Counted from the first letter of the stretch, positions 49,085-58,829 are shown. The stretch is DNA of 64,000 nt from Pseudomonas putida (GCF_025905425.1 NZ_CP109603.1:3426501-3490500); one strand, 5' to 3'. Numbers and translations are program-made. Notes: generated by a model from the sequence alone, not told the origin.

Positions 49085-52000
49085 CTAGTCCTTGACCTCA
49101 GCTTCGACCTCATCGGCCATCTGATCCGACCGCGCCGTTTTGAAATATGAAGCAAACCAGGACTTTCGCGCGAACCTTTTGAAGATCGTAGGCGTAAGCT
49201 TTTCAAGCTTCGTTACGACTGAGGCCATTCCTTGCCGCAGGCTCTCGGAATATCTGTATTTGGAAAGTTGATCCGCTCGACCATCGAGGAACGTCGCCGC
49301 TTGCTGTGCTACCTCTGGGTACCGTCCGATGTAATCCAACAGCCTAATCAATCGGGTTGCTTCTTCGCTATTGACCGGTTGAATATCCAGGATTAGGTGC
49401 CCGTAATTATCGATCACCTTGACTAGCCTGGTGATGCTGTTGGGATCGGAGTAGAAGAGTGTCCGCAGCCGCCCACCGATCACGTGCCTTGACTGCTCGT
49501 CCAGCGCCTGTATCAGTGTATTGATCATTGCCACGGTCTCGCCAGTCAGAAGGCAACCATCCTCCTCATGCACGTAGGCATGTAAAGTGGCCACGATCGC
49601 ATTGCCTACCGTTGCAGCACTGTTTAGCGAGATGGACTTCTGCGCCATAGCTTGCACGATACTGACCACCTGAGGAGAAGCCTCGCCGATCAGTTTCTTC
49701 CAGTCGCCCTCGCTGCGATCACTGGAGTCCAGGAACTTGAATACACCCTGTTTGAACGCCGCGAACTTAGACTCGGGAGTTGCAAGGATGCCAGCCAGTA
49801 AAGCAGCGTCGATGCTCTGAGGTTTGTTGGTCTGCTTCGCGGCATGGACATCCCAGCCACTGAACCAATCCAGAAGCATTTGCTGCGTGACACCATGCGG
49901 CTCAATCGCAGCCATGACCGCACTGTAGTTTTTCAGCAACCAGCTGGAGTTGAGGGAGCCAAGTCTCTTGTGGATGATGAGGTTGGCCACAAAGGGAGCC
50001 ACTGCATTTACCGCTTCGCCCAACAGCAGCGGGAGGACTTCAGAAGACAGCAGTGTCGCGGTCGCTAGCGACTGGAACAACTCCGATTTCAGGACGTCCT
50101 CAATCTTGCCAATACCCGTTAACGATGTGGCGTCCTCGTTACGGATGTACACGATGGCGGCGACCGTGCGAGCGATATCACTGGCATCGCTGCTGAGAAG
50201 CAATGCCACATTATTCAGAACCGTTTGGTCGATCGCCTCTGCTAACGCCAGACTGATGATCGCCGATGAGTTGCCGGTGCTGCAGTCCTTGACCAGAGCA
50301 ACCATGTCTTCCGAACTGATGCCTCCCGTGAGGCCGTCACCGAGGCGAAGGGAACCATACATCCAGTTCACCGCCGGCACCACACTATCGGACTCCAACG
50401 GCACCATATCCAGCGGGTGATTTTCGGTGCAGGCTAGCTGGTGATGGGCCGTCTCGATACAATCTGAATCGAGCGTGAAGTGATCAGCCTTGATGACCTT
50501 GAGTGTCTCAATCAGGGCCAGCAAGTGCATGATGCACTCGGCACTCGTGACAACCAATGAGCCAAACTCCTCCCCCACTGCCGCCAGATAGAGGTCATAC
50601 TCCTTCACGCCGCTCTCGAGAGCGGAGAAGCTGCTTGCGTCATAGGGCAAGCTGATCATCCCCTCAATCGAGTCTCTCAGCATTTTTCCATGCCTTGCGA
50701 TCTTCGATGGGTTCAAGCCTACGGTGATGCCGTACCGAACCGCGTCATAGAATTTAGCCTTCCCAGCGTCAATTTCTGGCAGTCGCACCAAATCAGCTTC
50801 ATTGATCTGCTGTATCACATCATTCACCCACTCCCCTCCGTGCTTCTCGTGCGCGGCGTGAATGGGAGGCAACAACTGCGTCAGCGGTAGACCTGCAGCT
50901 AAAAGGCGCTTGAACGCGTCTGAAAAGCCAAATAGCGAAGTCAGAGAGTACAGCTTGTCTGCATCAGCGGCTTCGATCGCTTGGCGCAGTGGCTCATCGA
51001 GCAGCTCGGCGATCGCGATCTCACTGGTCGTGAGGAAATGAACTTGAAGGATCTGGATTTGCCATCCAGCGTTCATGTCCTGGCCAACCACAGTGGTCAA
51101 CAAGGTATTCGTTTCGGCAACCTTGTTTACTGCTGAGTCGTCTAGCTTTACCAATGCCTTGTAGTACGCCGATACGCCATCCTTGCGCAGTATCTCTTCC
51201 ACCGGAAACTCATTGTAACGACACAGGAGCAGGTGGGCTGCGATACACACCAAACTGATCTGGTCGCCAACAACCAGTGAAGTGGTGGCGATGTCGTTGA
51301 TGAATTTTTTCTGTAGCCGTGGAGTGACGAGACCGTTGGCCATAGGGCTGTGACGGTGAAGCATTTGTGCGCAGTGCTCGGCGGTTGAAGCTTCGGCCTG
51401 GGTAAAGGTGTGCTTCCACATCTGGCGGAAACCATCCTTCCACCCTGAAGTAATGACAGGTGGAGCTCGGAACACCACGGGGAATTTCTTGGCGATGAAA
51501 TCGCGAGAGTCGTATTTGCGATCCGCATCCGCGCTCAGATACGCGGCAACCTTTGATGAGCAGAAAGGAACCACGACCGTTAGGTTTTTTACCGACGCCA
51601 CGGATGTGAATATCTCAAGATCACTCCAGACGCTACGTAAGCTTTCCTTAGGAAGTCTGTCGAGATTATCCAGGATCACCACATAGCGCAGCTTGGGTAC
51701 CAGCTTCAGTTGCTCGACCAATGCGCGCTTCAAATCCAGCGGCGTGACTTCTTTGGAGACCTCAATCTTTTCATTGATGTAATCATGACTTGAACCCTTG
51801 AACAGGCTCAGGAGGCTCCACTTCTTGCCAACACCAACGTCCCTGCCGTGATTACACACCCATGCAAAAAACAACACGATGCCAGGGCTAAGGAAAGCGG
51901 CCCAGTTCGCGACCAACAGGCTCGTCGCGACCTCTGCCGCTGGCTGAGCAAGCTTAAATATTTCCTTAAACGAGCTTGAGGAGAAAAACAAGCTCGCAAG

Positions 52001-52414
52001 CAGCAAAAGCGCCCACGCACTGACGTGGCTTGTGGTTTTCTTGGAGTACTCAAACTCACGCCCCAGTGCGAGATCCCTGATGCGGGTCAGTGCTTGGGCC
52101 TCCTTACTGCCGGATCGCGTGTCTTCAAGGAGCTGATCAGTGAAGAGTTCGATGAAATTGCTTTTGGTGGAGCCTTGGTAATTTTGCTCGCAGTCAAAAA
52201 ACCAGACCCGATAGCTAGCATCAGCGGCTTTGAGCTTGTTACCGAGCATTTCCAATATCGAACTCTTCCCGGATCCAAACTCACCATCGAGGCCAATCAC
52301 CTGCGAGGCATTGGGGGTAGTAATGTACGCCTGCATTGCGGAAGCGACCTTTTCATGGCTCCCGCCCGGGAACAAATCTTGTTCTGCCGGCTTCTCCGAA
52401 TGGAAATTGATCAC
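49085..52414 (-). CDS. KAP-family P-loop NTPase, 1109 aa
   Basis: Walker A GLDGEFGSGKSS (about 41-52) and Walker B LRYVVILDNLDRLPKES (about 242-258) are separated by two membrane helices (about 132-146 and 166-187). An insert with membrane segments inside the P-loop domain is the KAP hallmark. The remaining ~800 residues are helical, repeat-like and unassigned. KAP proteins include PifA, which excludes phage T7, and some eukaryotic membrane ATPases. GTG at 52414 has AGGAAG ~9 bases upstream; GTG at 52420 is an alternative. Likely a membrane-bound anti-phage or signalling NTPase. Confidence 0.82.
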   Translation of the reverse strand: MINFHSEKPAEQDLFPGGSHEKVASAMQAYITTPNASQVIGLDGEFGSGKSSILEMLGNKLKAADASYRVWFFDCEQNYQGSTKSNFIELFTDQLLEDTRSGSKEAQALTRIRDLALGREFEYSKKTTSHVSAWALLLLASLFFSSSSFKEIFKLAQPAAEVATSLLVANWAAFLSPGIVLFFAWVCNHGRDVGVGKKWSLLSLFKGSSHDYINEKIEVSKEVTPLDLKRALVEQLKLVPKLRYVVILDNLDRLPKESLRSVWSDLEIFTSVASVKNLTVVVPFCSSKVAAYLSADADRKYDSRDFIAKKFPVVFRAPPVITSGWKDGFRQMWKHTFTQAEASTAEHCAQMLHRHSPMANGLVTPRLQKKFINDIATTSLVVGDQISLVCIAAHLLLCRYNEFPVEEILRKDGVSAYYKALVKLDDSAVNKVAETNTLLTTVVGQDMNAGWQIQILQVHFLTTSEIAIAELLDEPLRQAIEAADADKLYSLTSLFGFSDAFKRLLAAGLPLTQLLPPIHAAHEKHGGEWVNDVIQQINEADLVRLPEIDAGKAKFYDAVRYGITVGLNPSKIARHGKMLRDSIEGMISLPYDASSFSALESGVKEYDLYLAAVGEEFGSLVVTSAECIMHLLALIETLKVIKADHFTLDSDCIETAHHQLACTENHPLDMVPLESDSVVPAVNWMYGSLRLGDGLTGGISSEDMVALVKDCSTGNSSAIISLALAEAIDQTVLNNVALLLSSDASDIARTVAAIVYIRNEDATSLTGIGKIEDVLKSELFQSLATATLLSSEVLPLLLGEAVNAVAPFVANLIIHKRLGSLNSSWLLKNYSAVMAAIEPHGVTQQMLLDWFSGWDVHAAKQTNKPQSIDAALLAGILATPESKFAAFKQGVFKFLDSSDRSEGDWKKLIGEASPQVVSIVQAMAQKSISLNSAATVGNAIVATLHAYVHEEDGCLLTGETVAMINTLIQALDEQSRHVIGGRLRTLFYSDPNSITRLVKVIDNYGHLILDIQPVNSEEATRLIRLLDYIGRYPEVAQQAATFLDGRADQLSKYRYSESLRQGMASVVTKLEKLTPTIFKRFARKSWFASYFKTARSDQMADEVEAEVKD

Positions 52415-52951
52415 TAGCACAGTCTTCCTTTCTGCACGACGCGTCAGGCGCCACCAAACCTCAGTCCCAGTCAGCGCTCGGATCTGGATGCATTTTGAAC
52501 TGCCGAGCACGCGCGCAGCCCTATTCGATGCTGCTCGGTTTTATAAGACAATGCTAACGCACGTAGTGGCGATGAGACAGCAAAATGAAGGCGCGATGAT
52601 GCGCCAAGTGGTTTGGAGGCGCTCGGTGGAAAGCCGGCATCGCCAGGCGGCAACACTAGTGCAATTCATCAAGGACTGCCCTTTTAGTTAATCAACTGTC
52701 GGCAGAATTTTGGTCTACGCATCCTGACTTAACCGGTTGATGCCTGATAGCTTTCGCAGCGGCCAACCGAAAAGCTCGCTGACCCCATACTCGACGTCCC
52801 CCCCTTGCGTGTCAACGACGCCGGCGATCCTCCCGCTACCTCTTAAGGATTGTCTCGACGCGCTCAAAAATCTGCACGAGCGGGACTCATTTACGCTGTG
52901 AGTTGCAGAGGCCAGCTTCTTGGCGTCCGCTGTCACGGGACAGGCCCGGGA
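52415..52951. other. Intergenic stretch upstream of the KAP gene
   Basis: This contains one 73-codon minus-strand frame (GTG 52936 to 52715) directly behind the 78-aa gene. It has no clear ribosome-binding site and no recognised domain, and might be a decayed or small gene. The rest holds no feature I can support. Confidence 0.35.
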
Positions 52952-53188
52952 TCACTTATAACAAACCTTCCAGTCAGCCATAGCTCCCCTATCCTGGTTG
53001 ACCAAGCGGATGAATTCACTCAGGTGGGTGATGTTCCACGCCGCGTTTCTGACACCTGCGATTGCAGCGGCGCGATCCTTTGAGTTTTTGTCCTTAAAAG
53101 CCTTGCGCGCCAGCTTGCTCAGATAGCGTTCAGACTCGGTCTTGGGCTCAACTTCGATAGCAGCCTCCCACGGCGTTTTCACAGACAT
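52952..53188 (-). CDS. Small hypothetical protein, 78 aa
   Basis: This is a soluble basic protein (MSVKTPWEAAIEVEPKTESERYLSKLARKAFKDKNSKDR...) with no known motif. GGAGC 6 bases before the ATG supports translation. It lies alone, transcribed away from the GapS4-like pair. Its position in a defence island suggests a small accessory or toxin/antitoxin component, but nothing in the sequence proves it. Confidence 0.5.
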   Translation of the reverse strand: MSVKTPWEAAIEVEPKTESERYLSKLARKAFKDKNSKDRAAAIAGVRNAAWNITHLSEFIRLVNQDRGAMADWKVCYK

Positions 53189-53618
53189 GACAGGGCTCCG
53201 GGCATAGTAGCCTGATCATAGCGCTTCGCCTGCCTTGATGCCGCACGTCAACCAACGGGGATGAAACATCGGCACCGCACACCCTTGATCCACTTTAAGT
53301 GGACGACACACGCAAATAAATACACGAAAAGTGGAAAATCAAACAGCATTGCTGTTAATCACAGAATTCCTGTTCACTATTTGTGGATTCATTACACGTA
53401 AAGTGTATGAAAACAGCAAAACGTGTATTTTTTACAGATTGTAAAAACACTCCCCGGACATTCCACCCCTGTGTTTCGTGGCCTCTAACGATTTTTCAAT
53501 AAACTGCTTGCCCATCAGAATTTTCTCGCTAGAGTATTCTCCACACGAATCAGATGCATAGGTTAGCCAAGAGGCCGGCTTCGCTACGCACTTTATAAAT
53601 CAACTGGAGAGCCCGCTA
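53189..53618. promoter_or_regulatory. AT-rich control region with clustered palindromes
   Basis: Between the divergent 78-aa gene and the GapS4-like pair, four dyads lie within 120 bases: CCACTTTAAGTGG (53290-53302), AACAGCATTGCTGTT (53342-53356), ACAGAATTCCTGT (53361-53373) and TACACGTAAAGTGTA (53393-53407). They are operator-like sites for one or more repressors; AT-richness would also suit MvaT binding. Confidence 0.5.
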
Positions 53619-54554
53619 GTGGGAGAGTGGTCAAAAAGTATTGGTGAGCACGGGGAAGACATCGTCTTCTCGTTCCTGAAATTCATCGGTTGGAAAGCAG
53701 CCGTGCGGGGCATTGACGTCAGCTGCATCCACCCTGAGGGACATAAAAAATCGGCATCAGGATCCGAGCGGACAAGCCATGGGATCGACTACGTCTACAC
53801 GGGTCAGTCGCCCTTGGAAGATGGTGTCCTCAAGCACCTGTGCATCTCGTCAAAATTTTCGACCAAGGCTTACCTGCGCCCTTTGACGACCACCTTCAGA
53901 AGTCACTTCAGCGATTTGGCCACAGCCATTGAGTGCTTCAAACGATCAGCTCAGAGAAGGCAGCTCAATGCCGGGTATACAGGCATCACTGCAGAAGTCG
54001 TCGCCGGCGTGCTGTTCTGGATCAACGGCGAAGACGTCAAGGATTTCGACGCGGTGTCAGAGGTTGCCGCAAGCAAGAAGCTGGACAACTCCAATTACGG
54101 CACCATCTATGTGATCGACAACCGGCGGGCCTGCTTTCTCTACGAAGCCATCTCGTACATGCGAAACACGTACGGCACTGCAAACGTGAAATTCCTGTAT
54201 CCGTCCACGGGCAAGAACGTTGACCCGTCCCAACGGCTAGCTGCAGGTGACGTCCTGCCGGCAGAGTACCTCACAAGCGGTATCATTCCCTTCTTCATCC
54301 AGGCAGATGACTCGAAAAGCCTGGCCGTCTGCTGTGATGATGAATTCAGCGAAGAGGGTCTATGCAGGCTTATCGGATATTTGTCCTCGGTAGCGTTGGA
54401 TTTTCCGCAGAAAGTTTTGATTGCCTTCCCTGATTACAATTTCAGCGATCACAGCCGGCAGGCGGCGCTGGCCAAGGGCTCGATCGCCAACAAGCGCTTT
54501 GCCGAGCTGGTCGAGGTCGTCAGCTACCGCTCTGACTTCAGGAGTATTGCGTAA
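53619..54554 (+). CDS. GapS4a-like nuclease subunit (PD-(D/E)xK pattern)
   Basis: The 311-aa protein shows the restriction-endonuclease pattern: Glu10/Glu13 in GEHGEDIVFSFLKFIGW, Asp57 in SHGIDYVYTG, and Lys79 in HLCISSKFS (S-x-K in place of E-x-K). The rest is mixed alpha/beta with no other domain. The GTG start has GGAGA 8 bases upstream. Its stop overlaps the next ATG by one base. From memory the pair matches GapS4a/GapS4b of the GAPS4 anti-phage system, first found in Gamma-Mobile-Trio islands. I hold the fold more firmly than the name. Confidence 0.68.
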   Translation: MGEWSKSIGEHGEDIVFSFLKFIGWKAAVRGIDVSCIHPEGHKKSASGSERTSHGIDYVYTGQSPLEDGVLKHLCISSKFSTKAYLRPLTTTFRSHFSDLATAIECFKRSAQRRQLNAGYTGITAEVVAGVLFWINGEDVKDFDAVSEVAASKKLDNSNYGTIYVIDNRRACFLYEAISYMRNTYGTANVKFLYPSTGKNVDPSQRLAAGDVLPAEYLTSGIIPFFIQADDSKSLAVCCDDEFSEEGLCRLIGYLSSVALDFPQKVLIAFPDYNFSDHSRQAALAKGSIANKRFAELVEVVSYRSDFRSIA

Positions 54555-55681
54555 TGAATCTGGAAAATGAAAATGCAATACTGCCACAGGGTGAGAACCT
54601 GCGCGCCTATCTCGTGCAGCCCTTTGTATCCAAGGGCGATCTGAAGAACCTGCTCCGTCAGCGCGGCGTCTTTACGTCGGAGTCGGACAAAGAGCAGAGC
54701 ATCCCTGCATTGACTCTATCGCTACTCAAGCCCAGCGAGTTCGTGGTGCTGCAGCAGCTGTACATCGCCAAGGAAGACAATCCGAAAATCACCAGTCAAA
54801 TCATCGAGTGGTCTGGCACTGGGTCTTTGATCAGCAGCATCCCTGACGACATTGACGTCAACAAGGTACTGGATCTGAATTTCAAGAATTTCAAAGTCCT
54901 CAATGCGCCAGGCTTCTATCCGGTGCCCAATAGCGCTGATGCCATCCGCATGGACTTCGAAATTGAGCGTCTCGACCGCTCCAAGAGTTGGGCTGATTCG
55001 CATAAGCGCTTCAAAGCTTCCATCGAAATTCAGAAGAGCAAGGACAAAGACGAGCTCATCATCATCAGTACCCATACCGCCCCTGAAACCAAACAGACGA
55101 ACCGAGCCATCTCGAAGCATCTGATTGGACACTTCAAGGCACAGGGTCAGATCGCCCAAAAGGCCAAGGTTCGGCAAATTCGTTTCCGTGACTTCACCAA
55201 CGAAAAGCGGTTTGACTACTTATTGGGCCTCACACGCGACAGCAGGCATGCCTCTATGACCTTCAAAGAGGTGGTGGATATCGGCTTGGTGCCAGACGAG
55301 GAACACACACTGCCCGAGCAACTGGAATGGATGGAGGAGCGTATTCGCGGCTTGGATCTGCGAGGCACGGGGCTGGAAGATTCTGACTTCTTGAGCAACC
55401 TTGCCTACCGCCCTTGCCTGCTGATTCATCGGCTGGACGCCAAGTTTAGATTCAGCCTTTCGGGGATGGATGGTCACTGCGTCATTTCGCTCGGGTTTCC
55501 TGACTTTAATAAAGGGCATAATCGAGACAGCGAAATCGAATTGCGCATCAAGAAAATCGACTTTGATGAGCCCCGTCGTGGCCTGGATAAAAACGAGGCT
55601 ATTCAGACGATCCTCAAGGAACTCGAATTCGAGAAGATTGAGACGTTCAAGAAGCTCGCCAACCTCGAAGAGGCCGCATAA
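54554..55681 (+). CDS. GapS4b-like partner protein
   Basis: The 375-aa protein begins with a segment that may bind DNA (LRAYLVQPFVSKGDLKNLLRQRGVF, a helix-turn-helix-like run with 'QRGVF'). The rest is unrecognised. The pair is translationally coupled (TAATG), so the two products probably form one complex in which the first subunit cuts and this one recognises DNA. A hairpin (55718-55742) follows the stop. Confidence 0.62.
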   Translation: MNLENENAILPQGENLRAYLVQPFVSKGDLKNLLRQRGVFTSESDKEQSIPALTLSLLKPSEFVVLQQLYIAKEDNPKITSQIIEWSGTGSLISSIPDDIDVNKVLDLNFKNFKVLNAPGFYPVPNSADAIRMDFEIERLDRSKSWADSHKRFKASIEIQKSKDKDELIIISTHTAPETKQTNRAISKHLIGHFKAQGQIAQKAKVRQIRFRDFTNEKRFDYLLGLTRDSRHASMTFKEVVDIGLVPDEEHTLPEQLEWMEERIRGLDLRGTGLEDSDFLSNLAYRPCLLIHRLDAKFRFSLSGMDGHCVISLGFPDFNKGHNRDSEIELRIKKIDFDEPRRGLDKNEAIQTILKELEFEKIETFKKLANLEEAA

Positions 55682-55717
55682 ACGCCTCCGTGGCCTCTCA
55701 GTCCCCAAAGCAGCACT

Positions 55718-55742
55718 TGGGGCTCTGGTACCTGGAGCCCCA
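55718..55742 (+). terminator. Hairpin after the GapS4-like pair
   Basis: TGGGGCTC, a 9-base loop, GAGCCCCA, 36 bases after the stop. Only a weak T stretch follows (ACGTTCTT). Confidence 0.5.
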
Positions 55743-55946
55743 CGTTCTTCTGATCAGCCCTTGAACCGACCTGTGCGCCTGCCAGCACGGGCGTGAATCA
55801 GCTACCAGATCCCTGGCTCCGCAGGAAGTTTTCTTTGAGCACGCGGGGAAATGCGACCTCCTGTTAGCCCTCAATTGCCCTTTCAAATACAGCAACCGCG
55901 TTCCTAACTTGCAATCTCCGATTCAGGGGCGGGTAGCGTATAGGCC

Positions 55947-55976
55947 AAAAAAAGCCTCCCTAGAAGGAGGCTCTCG
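55947..55976 (-). terminator. Intrinsic terminator of the MvaT-like gene
   Basis: On the minus strand GAGCCTCC-TTCTA-GGGAGGC with seven T after it, 14 bases past the gene stop. Confidence 0.88.
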
Positions 55977-55990
55977 GAAATCAGGTTGAC

Positions 55991-56359
55991 TCACTTGGCC
56001 AGCCAGGACTCAACCTCGTCCGAACCGTACTCCGCCTTCCATTTTTTGAGGAGCTTATGGTTGCCGCCTTTGGTCTCTATCACTTCGCCGTTGTGCGGAT
56101 TCTTGTATTGCTTCACCTGACGTTCCCGTCGTGGTGCTTTCTCTGCAGTTGCAGGAGCAGCGGAACGACGGCTAGCCTCTGGATCCAGGATGTTGATGAT
56201 GTCCCGGAGGCTGAAACCGTACTTGTTCAGCAAGTCCCGCAGTTTGGTCTCAAATTCAATTTCTTTCTGCAGTTCGGAGCTTCCTTTCATCGCTTCGAGC
56301 TCTGCGAGCTGTGCGGCCAAGGTTTGCTCCAGCTTACGGAATTCTGCCAAACGAGACAT
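55991..56359 (-). CDS. MvaT/MvaU-family H-NS-like protein
   Basis: The 122-aa protein has an N-terminal coiled-coil oligomerisation part (MSRLAEFRKLEQTLAAQLAEL) and a C-terminal DNA-binding domain (QVKQYKNPHNGEVIETKGGNHKLLKKWKAEYG) with the MvaT motif KGGNHKxLKxWK. It is the pseudomonad equivalent of H-NS and silences AT-rich DNA. This copy lies inside the accessory region, so it is probably an island-borne paralog that represses cargo, as other mobile elements carry. Confidence 0.9.
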   Translation of the reverse strand: MSRLAEFRKLEQTLAAQLAELEAMKGSSELQKEIEFETKLRDLLNKYGFSLRDIINILDPEASRRSAAPATAEKAPRRERQVKQYKNPHNGEVIETKGGNHKLLKKWKAEYGSDEVESWLAK

Positions 56360-56909
56360 AAGTAACCCTCTGTGATTTATAAAGTGACGCTAGCCTAACG
56401 CAATTGGAGGCTCAAAGCCTAATGAATATGAGCCTGTATTGCTGAGTTAGTTCGTAAATTAAGGCGTCACGCCATAGCCCTGCAGATGAAGTCGACAATC
56501 ACGAAACTAAAGATGCGCCCATTTTTCATGCACCAACCTGAGCCATGCCCTGAACGTGTGACCTGATGAGCGCCCTTAGTCGCCGCGTCCAGCAATGCGG
56601 CACTGTACTTTGCCAATGCTCTGGGGGCCCGGCCATCAATACGGGCTGGGGTTGGACTTCAACGGGCTAATGGGAGCGGCTTGATTGACCAGCAATAGCC
56701 GTGAAACAGAGCGATCCAGTGATCACGCAGGCGCACGCTAATCCCGACAACCATTACGTTCAAGGGGAGATTCACGGAAACGCTGAGAAGCCTAGGGAAA
56801 CCCTCAGGGTAGTCACGAGCAGCTGTGCTCAGAACCGGAATCATATGTAGAAAGGTCGATAGCGGGAAAATTGGTGGTATGCATCATCACGCAATGCATA
56901 AAACCTTGA
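56360..56909. other. Intergenic stretch, no supported gene
   Basis: About 550 bases between the MvaT-like and GlxA-like genes. A 61-codon minus-strand frame (56659-56844) has no ribosome-binding site and unremarkable content. I see no repeat, tRNA or att-like sequence here. Confidence 0.4.
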
Positions 56910-57896
56910 TCAGATCGGAATAGCCGTTTGACCTGGTGGGGCGAATTTTAGAAACCGCTTCCGAAAAACGCTGGGTGAGACTCCAACGCGCTGACAGAAC
57001 AACCGCCTGAACGAATTACTGTCTTCATAACCCACCCTGTCTGTTATGGAGTCGAAGCATAGCCGGGTCGTCTCGAGCAATTGCTTTGCCTTCTCCAGAC
57101 GAAGCGTTTGCAGATATTCAAGCGGGGAGTAGCCGGTGGCCTCTTTAAAACGACGCTTGAAATTTCGCTCACCAAAACCGAAGCGCGTAGCTATGTCGTC
57201 GATTTTACATGGTTTTTCAAAGTGTTCTTCCATCCAATCCTGTACTTTGAATATGGCGCTATCCGCATGGCCCCGGGGCATTGACCAAGTGACGTACACA
57301 GATTGACTCGTACGCACCGCGTCTAGCAAAAGAAAACTGCTACATTGCTGAGCTAGCTCGCGTGAAGCGAACCTACGAATTATATGCAACATCATGTCCA
57401 CAACCGAGCTAGCTCCAGCTGAGCTTATGATGCGGCCTCGCTCGCAGAGGATGAGTTGCTCCTCTAAACGAACCTTCGGGAATTTTCGACGGAACAAGTC
57501 TGCAAATGCCCAATGGGTGGTGGCCTCAACGCCGTCGAGCAAACCTGCGTGAGCGAGCATGAAGGTAGCAGTACACATCGATGCAATCACCGCACCTTGC
57601 TCATGCTGACGGCGCAGCCAGCTCCGATAGTTGCCGAAGGTTGGTAAGGCATCCCGCAGGGTGAAAAGAAAGCCTGGGATGATCACGAGGTCAGTCCGCT
57701 CTATACCACTCAAAGCACCGTCCACGGCCATGGAACGACCAAGCGCATTGCGCACGGGCTGCCCTTCGAGCGACGCAACGTGAACCGAAAAGGGCTCAGC
57801 AGGTACAGCCAGACGGTTCGCAGCATCTAACATCTCAAGTGCCAGCGCGGCGGAAGCGTGTGAGCTGAGATCTGCTAACAAAACTGTTACGTGCAT
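56910..57896 (-). CDS. GlxA-family AraC regulator (DJ-1/PfpI + AraC HTH)
   Basis: The 328-aa protein has an N-terminal DJ-1/PfpI-like domain (about 1-180; TDLVIIPGFLFTLRD, ASMCTATFMLAHAG, ATTHWAFADLF) and a C-terminal AraC-type double HTH (DIATRFGFGERNFKRRFKEATGYSPLEYLQTLRLEKA and ITDRVGYEDSNSFRRLFCQRVGVSPS). It resembles GlxA/ArgR-like activators of amine or amino-acid catabolism. GAGG 5 bases before ATG 57896 fixes the start. It is divergent from the thioesterase-like gene. A close paralog lies at 60762-61727. Confidence 0.88.
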   Translation of the reverse strand: MHVTVLLADLSSHASAALALEMLDAANRLAVPAEPFSVHVASLEGQPVRNALGRSMAVDGALSGIERTDLVIIPGFLFTLRDALPTFGNYRSWLRRQHEQGAVIASMCTATFMLAHAGLLDGVEATTHWAFADLFRRKFPKVRLEEQLILCERGRIISSAGASSVVDMMLHIIRRFASRELAQQCSSFLLLDAVRTSQSVYVTWSMPRGHADSAIFKVQDWMEEHFEKPCKIDDIATRFGFGERNFKRRFKEATGYSPLEYLQTLRLEKAKQLLETTRLCFDSITDRVGYEDSNSFRRLFCQRVGVSPSVFRKRFLKFAPPGQTAIPI

Positions 57897-58003
57897 CAAG
57901 AACCTCAATGCTGGATCGGCATGGTTTAGGTCATTTCTGCATCTACTTTACGACACTTGTAAAGCCTAAAGTAGGCCGTTTCCAGCCTTGGATGGCCTTG
58001 AAT

Positions 58004-58546
58004 ATGAATCTCTGGTTCCGACTTTTTTTGATGCTCTTGCGGCTTCCTTGGCGCCGCCCTGTTCCAGGGCTTAGCACTACAACCGTCCGGATGCGCGTTT
58101 GGCCTTTGGATCTTGATTTCAATCGGCATGTCACTAATGGCCGATATTTCACTCTGGCTGACGTAGGCCGTATGGATTATGTGTTGCGCAGTGGTGCTTT
58201 TCGCGCTGCGCTCCGCCACCGCGCTATCCCGGTCGTTGGAGACGTCTGCGGTAAGTTCCGGCGCGAACTTAAGCTATTTGAGCGCTTTGAAGTTCGCACT
58301 CGAATGCTTGGTTGGGATGAAAAGTGGAGCTTTGTGGAGCACTGCTTCGTGAAGGATGGGAGAGTAATCGCTATGGTTGTCATGCGCGGGCTCTTCAGAA
58401 GTCGTAGCGGCACAGTCCCTCCGGCAGAACTGGCGCGTGAATTGGGGATGGACGAAAAATCACCGCCTCTGCCTCAATGGCTAACTGAATGGTCGAAAAG
58501 CTGTGATGGGCTGAGCATTCAGCTTCGCCAAATGGAGACGCTGTGA
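58004..58546 (+). CDS. 4HBT-type thioesterase-like protein (Them6-like)
   Basis: This 180-aa protein begins with a hydrophobic segment (MNLWFRLFLMLLRLPW). A hot-dog fold follows: RMRVWPLDLDFNRHVTNGRYFTLADVGRMDYVLRSG, with the Asp and Asn positions of acyl-CoA thioesterases (LDFNRHVTN). It is probably membrane-bound and hydrolyses an acyl thioester. An upstream ATG at 57992 is possible. It lies 107 bases from the divergent GlxA-type regulator and may be its target. Confidence 0.78.
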   Translation: MNLWFRLFLMLLRLPWRRPVPGLSTTTVRMRVWPLDLDFNRHVTNGRYFTLADVGRMDYVLRSGAFRAALRHRAIPVVGDVCGKFRRELKLFERFEVRTRMLGWDEKWSFVEHCFVKDGRVIAMVVMRGLFRSRSGTVPPAELARELGMDEKSPPLPQWLTEWSKSCDGLSIQLRQMETL

Positions 58547-58829
58547 TCGCGCTCACCGCTAGCAGCAACTGAGCAATCCGAATGTGAGCGCGCAACGATG
58601 CCATGCTTTCCTCAACTGGATCGTTTCCCCATCCAGTTGGATCGCCCCAAACCGGCGTACCAGATTACATGCGAAGGAATACGCTGCTGTGTGTGTCACG
58701 TTCAGCTGCGCCAGTTCGCTCGGTTCCGCGAACGATGAACGTATGCTGTGCCTGCAGCACTGACCATCCGCTAACGTTGATCAGTTGCCTGCCGATAAAA
58801 CCTCTATACCCTATCTCGGCAGGACGCCC

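Noticed and set aside
56659..56844. 61-codon minus-strand frame
   Set aside because: No ribosome-binding site, no similarity seen, and no operon partner.
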